Notes: generated by a model from the sequence alone, not told the origin. 64,000 nt of DNA from Ruminococcus sp. XPD3002 (GCA_900119535.1 FPJT01000004.1:62001-126000), one strand, 5' to 3'; counted from the first letter of the stretch, positions 18,519-26,487 are shown. Numbers and translations: made by a program.

Positions 18519-19436
18519 TTACTTGATCATCTTTGCTATTTCGTCAGCCAGATTATCTTCCTTCTTTTCGATACCTTCGCCGCGCTCATAGCGGATAACG
18601 TCAACGATCTTTATTGAACCGCCGAGCTTCTTAGCCTCAGCGTCAACATAGCCCTGAACTGAGAGCTTATCGTCCTTAACGAAAGCCTGCTCGAGGAGGC
18701 AGTTCTCTGAATAGTACTTGCCGACCTTGCCTTCAACGATCTTAGCTCTAACCTGCTCAGGCTTTGAAGCCATCTTAGGATCCTCAGCCATCTGAGCCAT
18801 CATGATCTCCTTCTCCTTCTCGATAACCTCAGCAGGAACCTGCTCGCGGCAGAGATATGGAGCATTGAGAGCTGCGGACTGCATTGCAACGTCCTTACCG
18901 ATAGCAGCAACCTTGTCAGCAGGAAGATCAGTGTCCATCTTAACGAGAACGCCGATGCTGCCGCCGTTGTGGATGTAAGAAGCGAGAGCACCCTCGAGTC
19001 TTACGAAACGACGGATAACGATGTTCTCACGGATCTTCATGCCTGCGAGCTCTGTAAGAGCCTCACCAACTGTACCTGTGCCGTTTGCGATAGGCTCGTT
19101 CTTGAGAGCCTCAACGTCAGCAGGAGCCTTGTCTATGATAGTCTTTGCAACGTTAGCAACGAAGTTTCTGATATCGTCTGTGTTAGCAGCAAAGTCTGTC
19201 TCTGTATTTACTTCAAGAAGAACGCCCTTGTCGCCTTCAACTACAGCAGCAACTACGCCCTCTGCAGCAGCTCTTCCGCTCTTCTTAGCCTGTGTAGCAA
19301 GTCCTTTTTCTCTGAGGAACTCGATAGCCTTGTCCATATCGCCATCGTTTTCTTCGAGAGCCTTTTTACAGTCCATCATACCAACGCCTGTGGACTTCAT
19401 CAGTTCCTTGATCTCTGCAACGGATACCTTACCCAT
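18519..19436 (-). CDS. tsf: translation elongation factor Ts
   Basis: This 305-residue nucleotide exchange factor for EF-Tu has the N-terminal UBA-like helix bundle (VAEIKELMKSTGVGMMDCKKAL), the signature EVNTETDFAAN and a full-length C-terminal dimerisation half. GGGAGG precedes the ATG. It normally follows rpsB directly. Here a 78-residue gene and a strong terminator intervene, and I see no good promoter between that terminator and the tsf start, so expression may rely on read-through. Confidence 0.97.
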   Translation of the reverse strand: MGKVSVAEIKELMKSTGVGMMDCKKALEENDGDMDKAIEFLREKGLATQAKKSGRAAAEGVVAAVVEGDKGVLLEVNTETDFAANTDDIRNFVANVAKTIIDKAPADVEALKNEPIANGTGTVGEALTELAGMKIRENIVIRRFVRLEGALASYIHNGGSIGVLVKMDTDLPADKVAAIGKDVAMQSAALNAPYLCREQVPAEVIEKEKEIMMAQMAEDPKMASKPEQVRAKIVEGKVGKYYSENCLLEQAFVKDDKLSVQGYVDAEAKKLGGSIKIVDVIRYERGEGIEKKEDNLADEIAKMIK

Positions 19437-19474
19437 TGTTATTACCTCCCATAAATTAATAAGTTACAAATCTA

Positions 19475-19502
19475 CAAAAACCCGAAATAATTCGGGTTTT
19501 TG
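19475..19502 (-). terminator. terminator between the small gene and tsf
   Basis: CAAAAACCCGAA (19475-19486) pairs perfectly with 19491-19502 around ATAA. The A/T flanks make it a bidirectional-looking terminator. For leftward transcription it lies just after the 78-residue gene and before tsf. Confidence 0.85.
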
Positions 19503-19508
19503 CAATGA

Positions 19509-19745
19509 TTACCATGTACAAATAATATTGCCTTCTGAATCTAATTTTTGTAATTCAACGCCAAGATAAAAAGCACTTTCACTATAACGATCAAAACAAT
19601 CCCAAGCATGGTCAAAATCATGAAATTCCATAGATCCAGGGCCTAATGAATGAAGCATATCATTTCGATCGCTCTCATCAGTCCAAACGACTCTATATAC
19701 ATAAGCGTTCTCTTCATCAGTAGCTGGTGATGGTTCGATTCTCAT
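19509..19745 (-). CDS. small acidic hypothetical protein inserted between rpsB and tsf
   Basis: This 78-residue protein starts at MRIEPSP, nine bases after GGAG. An upstream TTG start is possible but poorly placed. It is acidic and aromatic-rich (YRVVWTDESDRNDM, DFDHAWDCFDRY, LDSEGNIICTW), with no membrane segment. The base composition is visibly more AT-rich and the codon choice different from the ribosomal genes on either side, which suggests later arrival. I do not recognise the family; the size and pattern would suit an immunity-like or phage-derived protein, but that is a guess. Confidence 0.65.
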   Translation of the reverse strand: MRIEPSPATDEENAYVYRVVWTDESDRNDMLHSLGPGSMEFHDFDHAWDCFDRYSESAFYLGVELQKLDSEGNIICTW

Positions 19746-19767
19746 AACATACTTCTCCAATCATTAA

Positions 19768-20529
19768 TTATTCAGCGTCGCTTGCTTCCTCAGCAGCAGC
19801 CTCCTCAGCAGGAGCCTCTTCTGCCTGAGCCTCAACAGCAGTGTCATCACCCTGTCTGCCCTCGAGAATAGCGTTTGCAACTGTACCTGCGATGAGCTTA
19901 ACTGCACGGATAGCGTCATCGTTACCAGGGATAACGTAATCAACTTCGTCAGGATCGCAGTTTGTATCAACGATAGCAACGATCGGGATGTTGAGCTTCT
20001 TAGCCTCAGCAACAGCGATCTTTTCCTTGCGTGGGTCAACGATAAAGAGAGCTGCAGGGAGCTTCTTCATTGTCTTGATACCGCCGAGGAACTTCTCGAG
20101 CTTTTCGATCTCGAGGTTGAGCTTAACAACTTCCTTCTTAGGGAGAAGAGCGAATGTGCCGTCCTCTTCCATTGTGTGGAGCTGCTCAAGTCTCTTTATT
20201 CTTGTCTGGATAGTCTTGAAGTTTGTGAGCATACCGCCGAGCCATCTTGCGTTTACGTAGTGAGCGCCAGCGCGTGTAGCCTCTTCCTTAACTGAATCTC
20301 CTGCCTGCTTCTTAGTACCAACGAAAAGTACCTCGCCGCCGTTTGCAGAGATCTCACGAACGAAGTTGTAAGCCTCTTCAAGCTTCTTGACTGTCTTCTG
20401 AAGGTCGATGATGTAGATACCGTTTCTCTCTGTGAAGATGTACGGTGCCATTTTTGGGTTCCAGCGTCTTGTCTGGTGGCCGAAGTGAACGCCTGCCTCA
20501 AGAAGCTGCTTCATTGAAACTACTGACAT
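19768..20529 (-). CDS. rpsB: 30S ribosomal protein S2
   Basis: This 253-residue protein begins with [24 protein letters not shown] and contains [18 protein letters not shown] and the [14 protein letters not shown] segment, all S2 hallmarks. The C-terminus is extended by about 25 residues of Ala/Glu-rich sequence ([14 protein letters not shown]). AAGGAGG precedes the ATG. It has its own promoter and a leader of roughly 105 bases that can fold. Confidence 0.97.
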   Translation of the reverse strand: MSVVSMKQLLEAGVHFGHQTRRWNPKMAPYIFTERNGIYIIDLQKTVKKLEEAYNFVREISANGGEVLFVGTKKQAGDSVKEEATRAGAHYVNARWLGGMLTNFKTIQTRIKRLEQLHTMEEDGTFALLPKKEVVKLNLEIEKLEKFLGGIKTMKKLPAALFIVDPRKEKIAVAEAKKLNIPIVAIVDTNCDPDEVDYVIPGNDDAIRAVKLIAGTVANAILEGRQGDDTAVEAQAEEAPAEEAAAEEASDAE

Positions 20530-20582
20530 TGTGTAGTCCTCCTTAAAATTGGTTAATATTAATCCTCCGCCCGACTTAGCTC

Positions 20583-20613
20583 ACGGACAACGCCGAAAGG
20601 CGCACCAATCCGT
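20583..20613 (-). promoter_or_regulatory. hairpin in the rpsB leader, possible autoregulatory site
   Basis: In the leftward leader ACGGA (20609-20613) pairs with TCCGT (20583-20587), enclosing a CGCC/GGCG stem with a UUUC loop. Ribosomal protein operons often carry such leader sites for feedback, but no match to a named S2 leader can be claimed. Confidence 0.4.
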
Positions 20614-20642
20614 AAAAGTACAAGCGTGCGAATTGCCTTATA

Positions 20643-20671
20643 ATTATAACACGAACCGACAGAATATGCAA
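20643..20671 (-). promoter_or_regulatory. sigma-A type promoter for rpsB
   Basis: Leftward TTGCAT (20666-20671), a 17-bp spacer, then TATAAT (20643-20648). Confidence 0.8.
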
Positions 20672-20701
20672 GATTTCAGGCAGTTCAGCCGCCGCAGAAT
20701 T

Positions 20702-20968
20702 TCAAGAACATTTATCATCGTTTTTTAGTGATTTTAACGGAAGATATCTGTCCGCAAGTATGACGTCGCTCCCGATTACTCTTATACCGCTGCAGGGTAT
20801 CTCTATCCCCTCTTCACGTCCGAAGAACCAGCGGCGCCCGTAAATCAGCAGCGCAGTCACCTCCGCCGAATCCGCATCGAGCCGCAGATCGTCTATATAT
20901 CCGAGTCTTTCGCCGTTCCTTATGTCTATAACCTCTTTCCTGCAAAGCTCCTCAAAGCTGTATATCAT
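20702..20968 (-). CDS. YlmC/YmxH family PRC-barrel sporulation protein
   Basis: This 88-residue protein starts at MIYSFEELCRKEVIDI, with AGGGGGA seven bases upstream. The pattern K-VIDI-NG-RLGYIDDL-LD----EVTALLIYG plus a C-terminal IPCSGIRVIGSDVIL segment is typical of the YlmC/YmxH group of small PRC-barrel proteins in spore-forming Firmicutes, whose role is poorly defined. It lies downstream of the 49-residue gene on the same strand. Confidence 0.85.
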   Translation of the reverse strand: MIYSFEELCRKEVIDIRNGERLGYIDDLRLDADSAEVTALLIYGRRWFFGREEGIEIPCSGIRVIGSDVILADRYLPLKSLKNDDKCS

Positions 20969-21026
20969 AAACAAATCCCCCTGACATACTATATATTATA
21001 GTATATGCAGAGGGACTTGCCGACAA

Positions 21027-21176
21027 TTATTCGTCCTTATTCTTTTTCTTGCCTATAACAGCGGTTATAATACCTATAATTACCGCAGCTGCTGCAATTA
21101 TGAGCAGAAGCTTTACAGGGAACTGGTCACCTGTAGCAGGCGAAGCAGCGAAAGCTGCCATTAATTCGTAAAACAT
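21027..21176 (-). CDS. 49-residue membrane protein with sorting-signal-like SPATGD motif
   Basis: The start MFYELMAAF is chosen because AGGAGGATAAAT directly precedes it. The whole protein is a short amphipathic start, the motif SPATGD (residues about 14-19), a hydrophobic helix (about 23-42) and a KKKNKDE tail. That is the layout of a sortase cell-wall sorting signal (LPxTG, helix, basic tail) with almost nothing in front of it. It could instead be a simple one-pass membrane microprotein. It has its own promoter 45 bases upstream. Confidence 0.7.
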   Translation of the reverse strand: MFYELMAAFAASPATGDQFPVKLLLIIAAAAVIIGIITAVIGKKKNKDE

Positions 21177-21220
21177 ATTTATCCTCCTGTGACATATAGA
21201 TTTATGCACTTACGGTCAAT

Positions 21221-21249
21221 ATTGTATCACAATGAAACGGATTTGTCAA
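21221..21249 (-). promoter_or_regulatory. sigma-A type promoter for the 49-residue gene
   Basis: Leftward TTGACA (21244-21249), a 17-bp spacer, then TACAAT (21221-21226). Confidence 0.75.
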
Positions 21250-21323
21250 ATCAGGAGCATCAGAAACGCACGACTACAGCATTTACTTAGTATAAAGTTA
21301 AAATCGCTCTGTATATGTTAGAA

Positions 21324-21490
21324 GGGAACGCCCTCTCTTGCAGGGCGTTCCCTCTTTCAAAACAGTCCACCGGACTGTTTTGAAATTCACCCTTTGCGGA
21401 GCGCTTTGTGTAATGAGGGACTCCGTCCCTCACCCTGCCAGAGGCTCTGCCTCTGGACTCCGGCAGGGAGCGAGCGGCTCCCTGCACCCC
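21324..21490. repeat. palindromic intergenic element, copy 1
   Basis: Four hairpins stand side by side. GGGAACGCCCT (21324-21334) pairs with 21342-21352, and TTCAAAACAGTCC (21356-21368) with 21372-21384. GAGGGA/TCCCTC lies near 21415-21431 and a CCTGCCAGAGG-type palindrome follows. The first two recur inverted at 45.4 kb. This fills the 360-base gap between hydG and the 49-residue gene; I see no gene in it. Confidence 0.85.
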
Positions 21491-21569
21491 GCTTATTCGC
21501 ACCTTAATTTACTGCATAACACCAGTTCTCAACCCGACCTGTATTTGTTCAAAATATATGCTGCCCTGA

Positions 21570-23021
21570 TCAGAAACGGAAATCTCTCTTTCCGCCGTTC
21601 TTTATCTCGTCAAGGTACTCGATAGCTCTTGCACGGCGCTTCTCATCTGGTACATTCTTTATCTCACGGGCAATAAGAGCCTCGCCGACTTCTCTTGTTT
21701 CAGGTGAAGCGTAGTCAACAAGGTACTCCTGTAAGGTCATGAGAGCGTTCGGGTGACAGCAGTTCTGTATCTGTCCGACTTTGCAGAGCGCCATGAAACG
21801 GTCGCCTGTACGTCCCTCACGGTAGCAGGCAGTACAGAACGAAGGGATATAACCGCCCTTCATGAGCCAGTTTACTACCTCATCCAGTGAACGCTGGTCG
21901 GAAACATCGAACTGCTCTGTGTCATGAGGTCTTTCGTCAGCCGAATAGCCTGCATAACCGCCGACAGATGTACGTGAACCGCCTGAGATCTGGGATATAC
22001 CGAGTCCGAGCACCTTATCACGGCAGGTCTCGTTCTCACGGGTAGAGATTATCATGCCTGTGTATGGTACTGCGATACGTATACATGCGATTATCTTTGC
22101 GAATGTATCGTCGTCAATACCGTTATCGAAAACAGTGGGATCTATATCGCTTGCGCGCTTTACACGGGGAACGCTGATAGTGTGCGGACCTACGCCGTGT
22201 ACTGCTTCAAGGTGCTCGGCATGCATAAGAAGTCCTGCGAACTCGTACTTATACATATCAAGTCCGAAGAGAACACCGAGTCCCACATCGTCGATACCGC
22301 CGTCCATAGCTCTGTCCATAGCCTCGGTGTGGTAAGCGTAGTTGTGCTTAGGTCCTGCGGGATGAAGCTTCTCGTAGCTCTCCTTGTGGTAGGTCTCCTG
22401 GAACAGGATGTAAGTACCGATACCTGCGTCCTTGAGCTTCCTGTAGTTCTCAACGGTAGTAGCGGCAATGTTGACGTTTACACGTCTTATAGCGCCGTTC
22501 TTGTGCTTTATTGAGTAGATAGTGTCGATACATTCGAGGATGTACTCTATAGGATTGTTTACAGGATCCTCACCTGCTTCGATAGCAAGACGCTTGTGTC
22601 CCATATCCTGAAGTGCGATAACTTCCTGACGGACTTCCTCCTGAGTCAGCTTTTTACGCGGTATTTCCTTGTTCTGCATGTGATAGGGACAGTATACACA
22701 CTGGTTCACGCAGTAGTTGGAGAGATAGAGCGGTGCGAACATAACGATACGGTCGCCGTAGAAAGCCTCCTTGATCTCACGGGCAAGGGAGTATATCTTC
22801 TCGGTCATCTCGGGAAGATCGCAGGCAAGAAGAACACTTGCCTCACGGTGTGTGAGTCCTGAACATTCAACTCCTCTGCCTGTTTTCTTGGGACGTGCCT
22901 TTTCAAGGAGCGACTCGATAAGCTCACGGTCGTGCTTATGCTCCTCTGCATAGGCGAGAGTTGCCTTTATTTCCTCGTCGTTTATGAATTCCTCTGCTTT
23001 TAAAGATTTAACGTCGTACAT
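21570..23021 (-). CDS. hydG: [FeFe]-hydrogenase H-cluster radical SAM maturase
   Basis: This 483-residue tyrosine lyase makes the CO and CN ligands of the H-cluster. The radical SAM cluster ligands are C104, C108 and C111 (CVNQCVYC). The C-terminal auxiliary cluster motif is present as CTACYREGRTGDRFM...CCHPNALMTLQEYLVDYA. Length and motifs are normal. GGAGGTC precedes the ATG. It is the last gene of a leftward operon after a TM1266-type regulator and a TfoX-like gene. HydE, HydF and the hydrogenase itself are not in this window. Confidence 0.97.
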   Translation of the reverse strand: MYDVKSLKAEEFINDEEIKATLAYAEEHKHDRELIESLLEKARPKKTGRGVECSGLTHREASVLLACDLPEMTEKIYSLAREIKEAFYGDRIVMFAPLYLSNYCVNQCVYCPYHMQNKEIPRKKLTQEEVRQEVIALQDMGHKRLAIEAGEDPVNNPIEYILECIDTIYSIKHKNGAIRRVNVNIAATTVENYRKLKDAGIGTYILFQETYHKESYEKLHPAGPKHNYAYHTEAMDRAMDGGIDDVGLGVLFGLDMYKYEFAGLLMHAEHLEAVHGVGPHTISVPRVKRASDIDPTVFDNGIDDDTFAKIIACIRIAVPYTGMIISTRENETCRDKVLGLGISQISGGSRTSVGGYAGYSADERPHDTEQFDVSDQRSLDEVVNWLMKGGYIPSFCTACYREGRTGDRFMALCKVGQIQNCCHPNALMTLQEYLVDYASPETREVGEALIAREIKNVPDEKRRARAIEYLDEIKNGGKRDFRF

Positions 23022-23079
23022 ATATTTGACCTCCGATCAATATTTTGAGTTAAATGCAGCGATACGGAATCGCCGCATA

Positions 23080-23394
23080 TCACTTCTTTTTCTTAGGCTC
23101 GGGCAGTTCATCAACCATAGCCTTAAATAGTCCGCATAAAAACTCCTTATCGTCCACATCATCCACAAGGAGCATTTCCTTTGCGCCTTCGTATGGACGT
23201 TCCATTGAAGCTTCGGGCATAAGCTCCCGAGCCGACCTTGTGGGTTTGACAAGGAACCTGTCATCGTAGATACCGCCGATTATCTTACCTCTGTAGTAAA
23301 TGATATATTCGCCCATCATCGCACGGTAAGACACATCATCAAGACCTGACAGCTGTTCCAGAATGAAATCCAGATATTCTTTTTTCGATGCCAT
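23080..23394 (-). CDS. TfoX/Sxy N-terminal domain protein
   Basis: This 104-residue protein matches the TfoX N-terminal domain pattern: an N-terminal helix, then VSYRAMMGEYIIYYRGKIIGGIYDDRFLVKPT, and a Lys-rich end. It is a stand-alone domain without the C-terminal half found in competence regulators, so a DNA-uptake role need not follow. AGGTGAGCTT precedes the ATG. It sits between hydG and the hydrogenase regulator gene, which is its only functional hint. Confidence 0.8.
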   Translation of the reverse strand: MASKKEYLDFILEQLSGLDDVSYRAMMGEYIIYYRGKIIGGIYDDRFLVKPTRSARELMPEASMERPYEGAKEMLLVDDVDDKEFLCGLFKAMVDELPEPKKKK

Positions 23395-23416
23395 AAGCTC
23401 ACCTTTATTTCCGTTA

Positions 23417-23665
23417 TCACTTCTTGGAGATAGCCGCCTTGACCGAGACTCCCGAAATCTGCCCGAGTCTGCCTGTAAGACTGCTTATCTCGTCGGGTGA
23501 AGCATCAAGAGCGACCGATATGAGCGATATACCGCGCTCCTTGTATGGTATGCCCATACGTCCGATGATAATGTCATTATACTCATGAAGCACATTGTTC
23601 ACTTCGGGTACTGCTTCCTGCTCGTCAATGACGATAGCAGTTACCGCTATACGTTTATCTTCCAT
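23417..23665 (-). CDS. TM1266-type iron-only hydrogenase system regulator
   Basis: This 82-residue ACT-like ferredoxin-fold protein (MEDKRIAVTAIVIDEQEAV...IIIGRMGIPYKERGISLISVALDA) matches the TM1266 group found beside [FeFe]-hydrogenase maturation genes. GGGAGG lies just upstream of this ATG, and the upstream in-frame sequence is leader RNA. It heads the operon with the TfoX-like gene and hydG. The family is presumed regulatory; the ligand is unknown. Confidence 0.88.
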   Translation of the reverse strand: MEDKRIAVTAIVIDEQEAVPEVNNVLHEYNDIIIGRMGIPYKERGISLISVALDASPDEISSLTGRLGQISGVSVKAAISKK

Positions 23666-23684
23666 ATCAGCCTCCCTGAAAAAC

Positions 23685-23836
23685 AAAAAAGTCCGCCAAA
23701 AGGGCAGACAGGTACAGTTGTTCCATATACGCATAAAAACAGCCGCCTTCCGATAACGAAGTTTGCACTCCGCTGCCCGAAAACAAACAGATAAATTAAT
23801 GCCGAGCACAGGATAAATCCAATGATCCGCAATCAT
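23685..23836 (-). promoter_or_regulatory. hydrogenase-maturation leader with intrinsic terminator
   Basis: Between promoter and start codon lie about 165 transcribed bases. Near the end GTCTGCC (23703-23709) pairs with GGCGGAC (23691-23697) and is followed by six Us (23685-23690), an intrinsic terminator only about 20 bases before the gene. Further upstream a GUUUG...CAAAC stem (23784-23788 with 23761-23765) encloses GGGCAG, which is complementary to CUGCCC of the terminator arm and could form an antiterminator. Regulation by attenuation is inferred. Confidence 0.6.
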
Positions 23837-23865
23837 ATTATACCACTCTGACATAATATTGTCAA
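23837..23865 (-). promoter_or_regulatory. consensus promoter for the hydrogenase-maturation operon
   Basis: Leftward TTGACA (23860-23865), a 17-bp spacer, then TATAAT (23837-23842): a full match to both boxes. Confidence 0.85.
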
Positions 23866-23991
23866 ACAATTTTGTTAGTATCTACTAATATAATAACCTC
23901 AAAATCAATTGTCGCTCCCTTGCACGAAACGACATTTTCCGCCAGTCCGAAGTGGTATAATACTTTCATAGTTCAAAAAGGAGGCGACTAT

Positions 23992-24297
23992 ATGGCACTT
24001 GACATAACCTCGGAAAACGGAGCCGCTATAGCTCACATAAGCGGAGAAATAGACCACCACACCGCAAGAGCGCTCCGCACCGACCTGGACAGGTTCATCA
24101 TCGCGATGCAGCCCGATATACTCGCTATAGACCTGAGCGGCATCACCTTCATGGACAGCTCGGGCATAGGTCTTATCATGGGACGTTGCAAGCTGATGAA
24201 GGAATGCGGAGGACGCATCGAAATACGCTCGCCGCAGCCGTATATACGGCGTGTTCTGCGGCTTTCAGGCATCGAACGCCTGGTAAGGATAACTTAA
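23992..24297 (+). CDS. spoIIAA: anti-sigma F factor antagonist (SpoIIAA-like)
   Basis: This 101-residue STAS-domain protein starts at MALDITSENG, preceded by AAGGAGGCGAC. The phosphorylatable serine lies in IDLSGITFMDSSGIGLIMGR. In sporulation the dephosphorylated form releases sigma F from SpoIIAB. It is the first gene of a three-gene spoIIA-like operon. A TATAAT at 23956-23961 lies upstream, but I could not find a convincing -35 or a sigma-H box. Confidence 0.88.
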   Translation: MALDITSENGAAIAHISGEIDHHTARALRTDLDRFIIAMQPDILAIDLSGITFMDSSGIGLIMGRCKLMKECGGRIEIRSPQPYIRRVLRLSGIERLVRIT

Positions 24298-24307
24298 GGA
24301 GGTAAAA

Positions 24308-24745
24308 ATGGAAATACTTAACGAAATAAAATTCAGTCTTCCGTCCCACTCGGTCAACGAAAGTACCGCAAGGGCGGTAGTATCATCATTTCTGGTGCAG
24401 GCTGATCCCACCGTGGAGGAGCTTTCCGATATACGTACAGCAGTATCAGAGGCGGTGACAAATGCGATAGTACACGGCTACAGGGGAAGCTTCGGGAAAG
24501 TGGACATCTCCGTGAAGCTCCTTGCAGGGCGCGAGATATACATACGCATAAAGGACTGCGGCTGCGGCATCCCCGACGTAAAAAAGGCAATGGAACCCCT
24601 TTACACTACCGCTCCCGAGGAAGAACGTTCCGGACTCGGCTTTTCTGTTATGGAGTCCTTTATGGACAAGCTCACTGTCAGGAGCGTAACGGGAAAAGGT
24701 ACTACAGTGACCATGCGCAAGAGGTTAAAGGTACATGGCAGGTGA
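24308..24745 (+). CDS. spoIIAB: anti-sigma F factor, serine kinase (SpoIIAB-like)
   Basis: This 145-residue GHKL-fold kinase has the N-box SEAVTNAIVHGY, the G1 box IKDCGCGIPD, and the G2/ATP lid region EERSGLGFSVMESFMD. SpoIIAB binds and inhibits sigma F and phosphorylates SpoIIAA. It starts ten bases after spoIIAA (AAGGAGGTAAAA) and overlaps the sigma factor gene by 11 bases, so all three are coupled. Confidence 0.9.
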   Translation: MEILNEIKFSLPSHSVNESTARAVVSSFLVQADPTVEELSDIRTAVSEAVTNAIVHGYRGSFGKVDISVKLLAGREIYIRIKDCGCGIPDVKKAMEPLYTTAPEEERSGLGFSVMESFMDKLTVRSVTGKGTTVTMRKRLKVHGR

Positions 24746-25391
24746 AGTCAAGGCTCCGCTTGCTGAAGAAAATCTCGGACTGGTACACCTCTGCGCTAAC
24801 CGTTTCAGAGGTCGTGGCATCGAGTACGATGAGCTGTACTCCGCAGGCTGTCTGGGACTGGTCAAGGCGGTAAAGGCGTTTGATGCGGAACGGGGCGTGA
24901 AGTTCTCCACCTATGCGGTACCCGTCATACTCGGCGAGATAAAGCGGCTTTTCCGTGACGGCGGGACAGTACACGTCAGCCGCAGTCTTAAGGAGCTTTC
25001 TCTGCGCCTGCAAAAGCTAAGGGATGAGCTGATACTATCAGAGGGACGCGAGCCTGCGGTAAGTGAGCTTGCGGAGCTTTCGGGAGAGAGCGAATCCGAC
25101 GTAGCACAGGCATTATGCGTAAGTCAGCCTGTACTGTCCCTCACTTCATCCGAGGATGATGGACAGCTTGATGTACCCGTAAGCGCTCCCGACGAAGAAA
25201 TAACCGATATACTTGCCCTTCGGCAGATAATGGGACGTCTTGACCGCACGGACCGCGCTCTGCTTGAACTGCGCTACTTCCGAAGTCTTACCCAGTCAAG
25301 TACAGCCGCCGCACTGGGCATGACGCAGGTACAGGTATCAAGGCGTGAAAAAAAGCTCCTTGTTCAGATGAAAAAGGAGCTTCTTGAATGA
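24735..25391 (+). CDS. sigF: RNA polymerase sigma-F factor (SpoIIAC)
   Basis: This 218-residue sigma-70 family factor has region 2 (LGLVHLCANRFRGRGIEYDEL, GLVKAVKAFDAERGVKFSTYA), a region 3 with VSRSLKELSLRL, and a region 4 helix-turn-helix LTQSSTAAALGMTQVQVSRREKKL. By motif and operon position it is the forespore sigma F rather than sigma G. Its stop lies two bases from the convergent hemW stop. The last 40 bases of the gene also hold the hemW terminator on the opposite strand. Confidence 0.92.
   Translation: MAGEVKAPLAEENLGLVHLCANRFRGRGIEYDELYSAGCLGLVKAVKAFDAERGVKFSTYAVPVILGEIKRLFRDGGTVHVSRSLKELSLRLQKLRDELILSEGREPAVSELAELSGESESDVAQALCVSQPVLSLTSSEDDGQLDVPVSAPDEEITDILALRQIMGRLDRTDRALLELRYFRSLTQSSTAAALGMTQVQVSRREKKLLVQMKKELLE
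25353..25382 (-). terminator. hemW terminator nested inside the end of sigF
   Basis: AAGCTCCTT (25353-25361) pairs perfectly with AAGGAGCTT (25374-25382). On the leftward strand the stem is followed by a run of at least five Ts. It lies past the hemW stop and within the coding sequence of sigF. Confidence 0.75.
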
Positions 25392-25392
25392 T

Positions 25393-26487
25393 TCAGAAAA
25401 TGAGGTATTCTATGACCGAATTGGACATGAGAAAGCCTTTCGCCGTAAGATGTACACATTCTCCGTTGTATTCCGCATACCCTGCGCTTATGAGTGCAGG
25501 GAGTTTTTTTTCGATATCCGCTCTGTGTTCGGGAACTCTGCTGAGAAGCAGTCCCTCACGCAGTCTCAGCCTCAGCATTGCGTATTCCTCGAATCCGCAG
25601 GGCGACTCGTCCGTTATCTCCGTCTGCTGTACCTCAGAACCGATGAAGCCTTCAAGGTCACGGGGAACAGCGAACCGCTTTCCCATATAGCAGGAATGAG
25701 CCGAGGGACCTATCCCCAGATAGTCCCGACACTTCCAGTATCGGCAGTTATGTCTGCTCTCAAAGCCTTTCCTTGCGAAGTTTGACACCTCGTACTGCAT
25801 GAAGCCGTGCTTTTCAAGCGTTTCCACCATATGAAGGTAGAGTCCGGCAGTTTTTTCCTCGTCGGGAAGGACTGAACGTATATCGTCGCAGTCAAAGGGA
25901 GTTCCCTCCTCCACCTTAAGAATATAGGCGGAGATATGCTGTATCGGCAGCTCTGTCAAGCGTTCTATGGTAGAATCGAGACTGTTCACATCCTGATGTG
26001 GGAGCGCCGTCATAAGGTCGCAGGATATATTTCCGAAGCCTGCTTCATGTGCGTCCCTGACGGCTTTTTCGGCACGTTCCGCAGTGTGAGTCCTGCCCAG
26101 CATCTTCAGTTCCCTGTCGTTCATGGACTGAACTCCGATAGAAAGCCGGTTTATGCCGACATCCCTGTATCCTGCAAGTCTCTTGGGAGTGAGAGTGTTG
26201 GGATTGGCTTCAATAGTAACTTCCGCATCCTTGTCAACATCAAAGCACTCACCGATACATCCGAGTATCTCTCCGAGCTGATGAGGTGAAAGCAGCGAGG
26301 GAGTACCTCCGCCGAAATAGACCGTATCCACCTTCCGCTCACCGTCACCGTAGTGGCGTATATTGCGTATTACCGCACTTACATAAAGCTCCGCCTGCTG
26401 TTTCGAGTAACAGGCGGAGTAAAAATCACAGTAGCCGCACTTTTTCCCGCAGAAGGGAACGTGTATATAGATACCGAGATCGCTCAT
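25393..26487 (-). CDS. hemW: radical SAM heme chaperone HemW
   Basis: This 364-residue protein has the HemN-like radical SAM motif with C13, C17 and C20 (VPFCGKKCGYCDFYS), YFGGGTPSLL, EANPNT, NRLSIGVQSMND and the C-terminal HemN wing. HemW proteins deliver heme and lack coproporphyrinogen dehydrogenase activity; the conserved Cys of true HemN is replaced in the GKKCGYCDF context. It overlaps the preceding gene by four bases (ATGA) and ends a leftward operon that begins with lepA. Confidence 0.93.
   Translation of the reverse strand: MSDLGIYIHVPFCGKKCGYCDFYSACYSKQQAELYVSAVIRNIRHYGDGERKVDTVYFGGGTPSLLSPHQLGEILGCIGECFDVDKDAEVTIEANPNTLTPKRLAGYRDVGINRLSIGVQSMNDRELKMLGRTHTAERAEKAVRDAHEAGFGNISCDLMTALPHQDVNSLDSTIERLTELPIQHISAYILKVEEGTPFDCDDIRSVLPDEEKTAGLYLHMVETLEKHGFMQYEVSNFARKGFESRHNCRYWKCRDYLGIGPSAHSCYMGKRFAVPRDLEGFIGSEVQQTEITDESPCGFEEYAMLRLRLREGLLLSRVPEHRADIEKKLPALISAGYAEYNGECVHLTAKGFLMSNSVIEYLIF

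Noticed and set aside
20990..21006. Palindromic TATACTATA-like stretch between the ylmC and 49-residue genes, as a terminator or promoter
   Set aside because: It is AT-only, too short to be a stable terminator, and there is no -35 partner at the right distance.
21287..21625. Reading frames over the 21.3-kb palindromic element on both strands
   Set aside because: They are composed almost wholly of the element palindromes and have no ribosome binding site.
23666..23869. N-terminal extension of the TM1266-type protein to 150 residues
   Set aside because: The upstream part is leader RNA containing a promoter, hairpins and a terminator; GGGAGG marks the start at 23665.
24735..25391. Calling the sigma factor sigma G or sigma B
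   Set aside because: Placement directly after SpoIIAA- and SpoIIAB-like genes with translational coupling favours sigma F.
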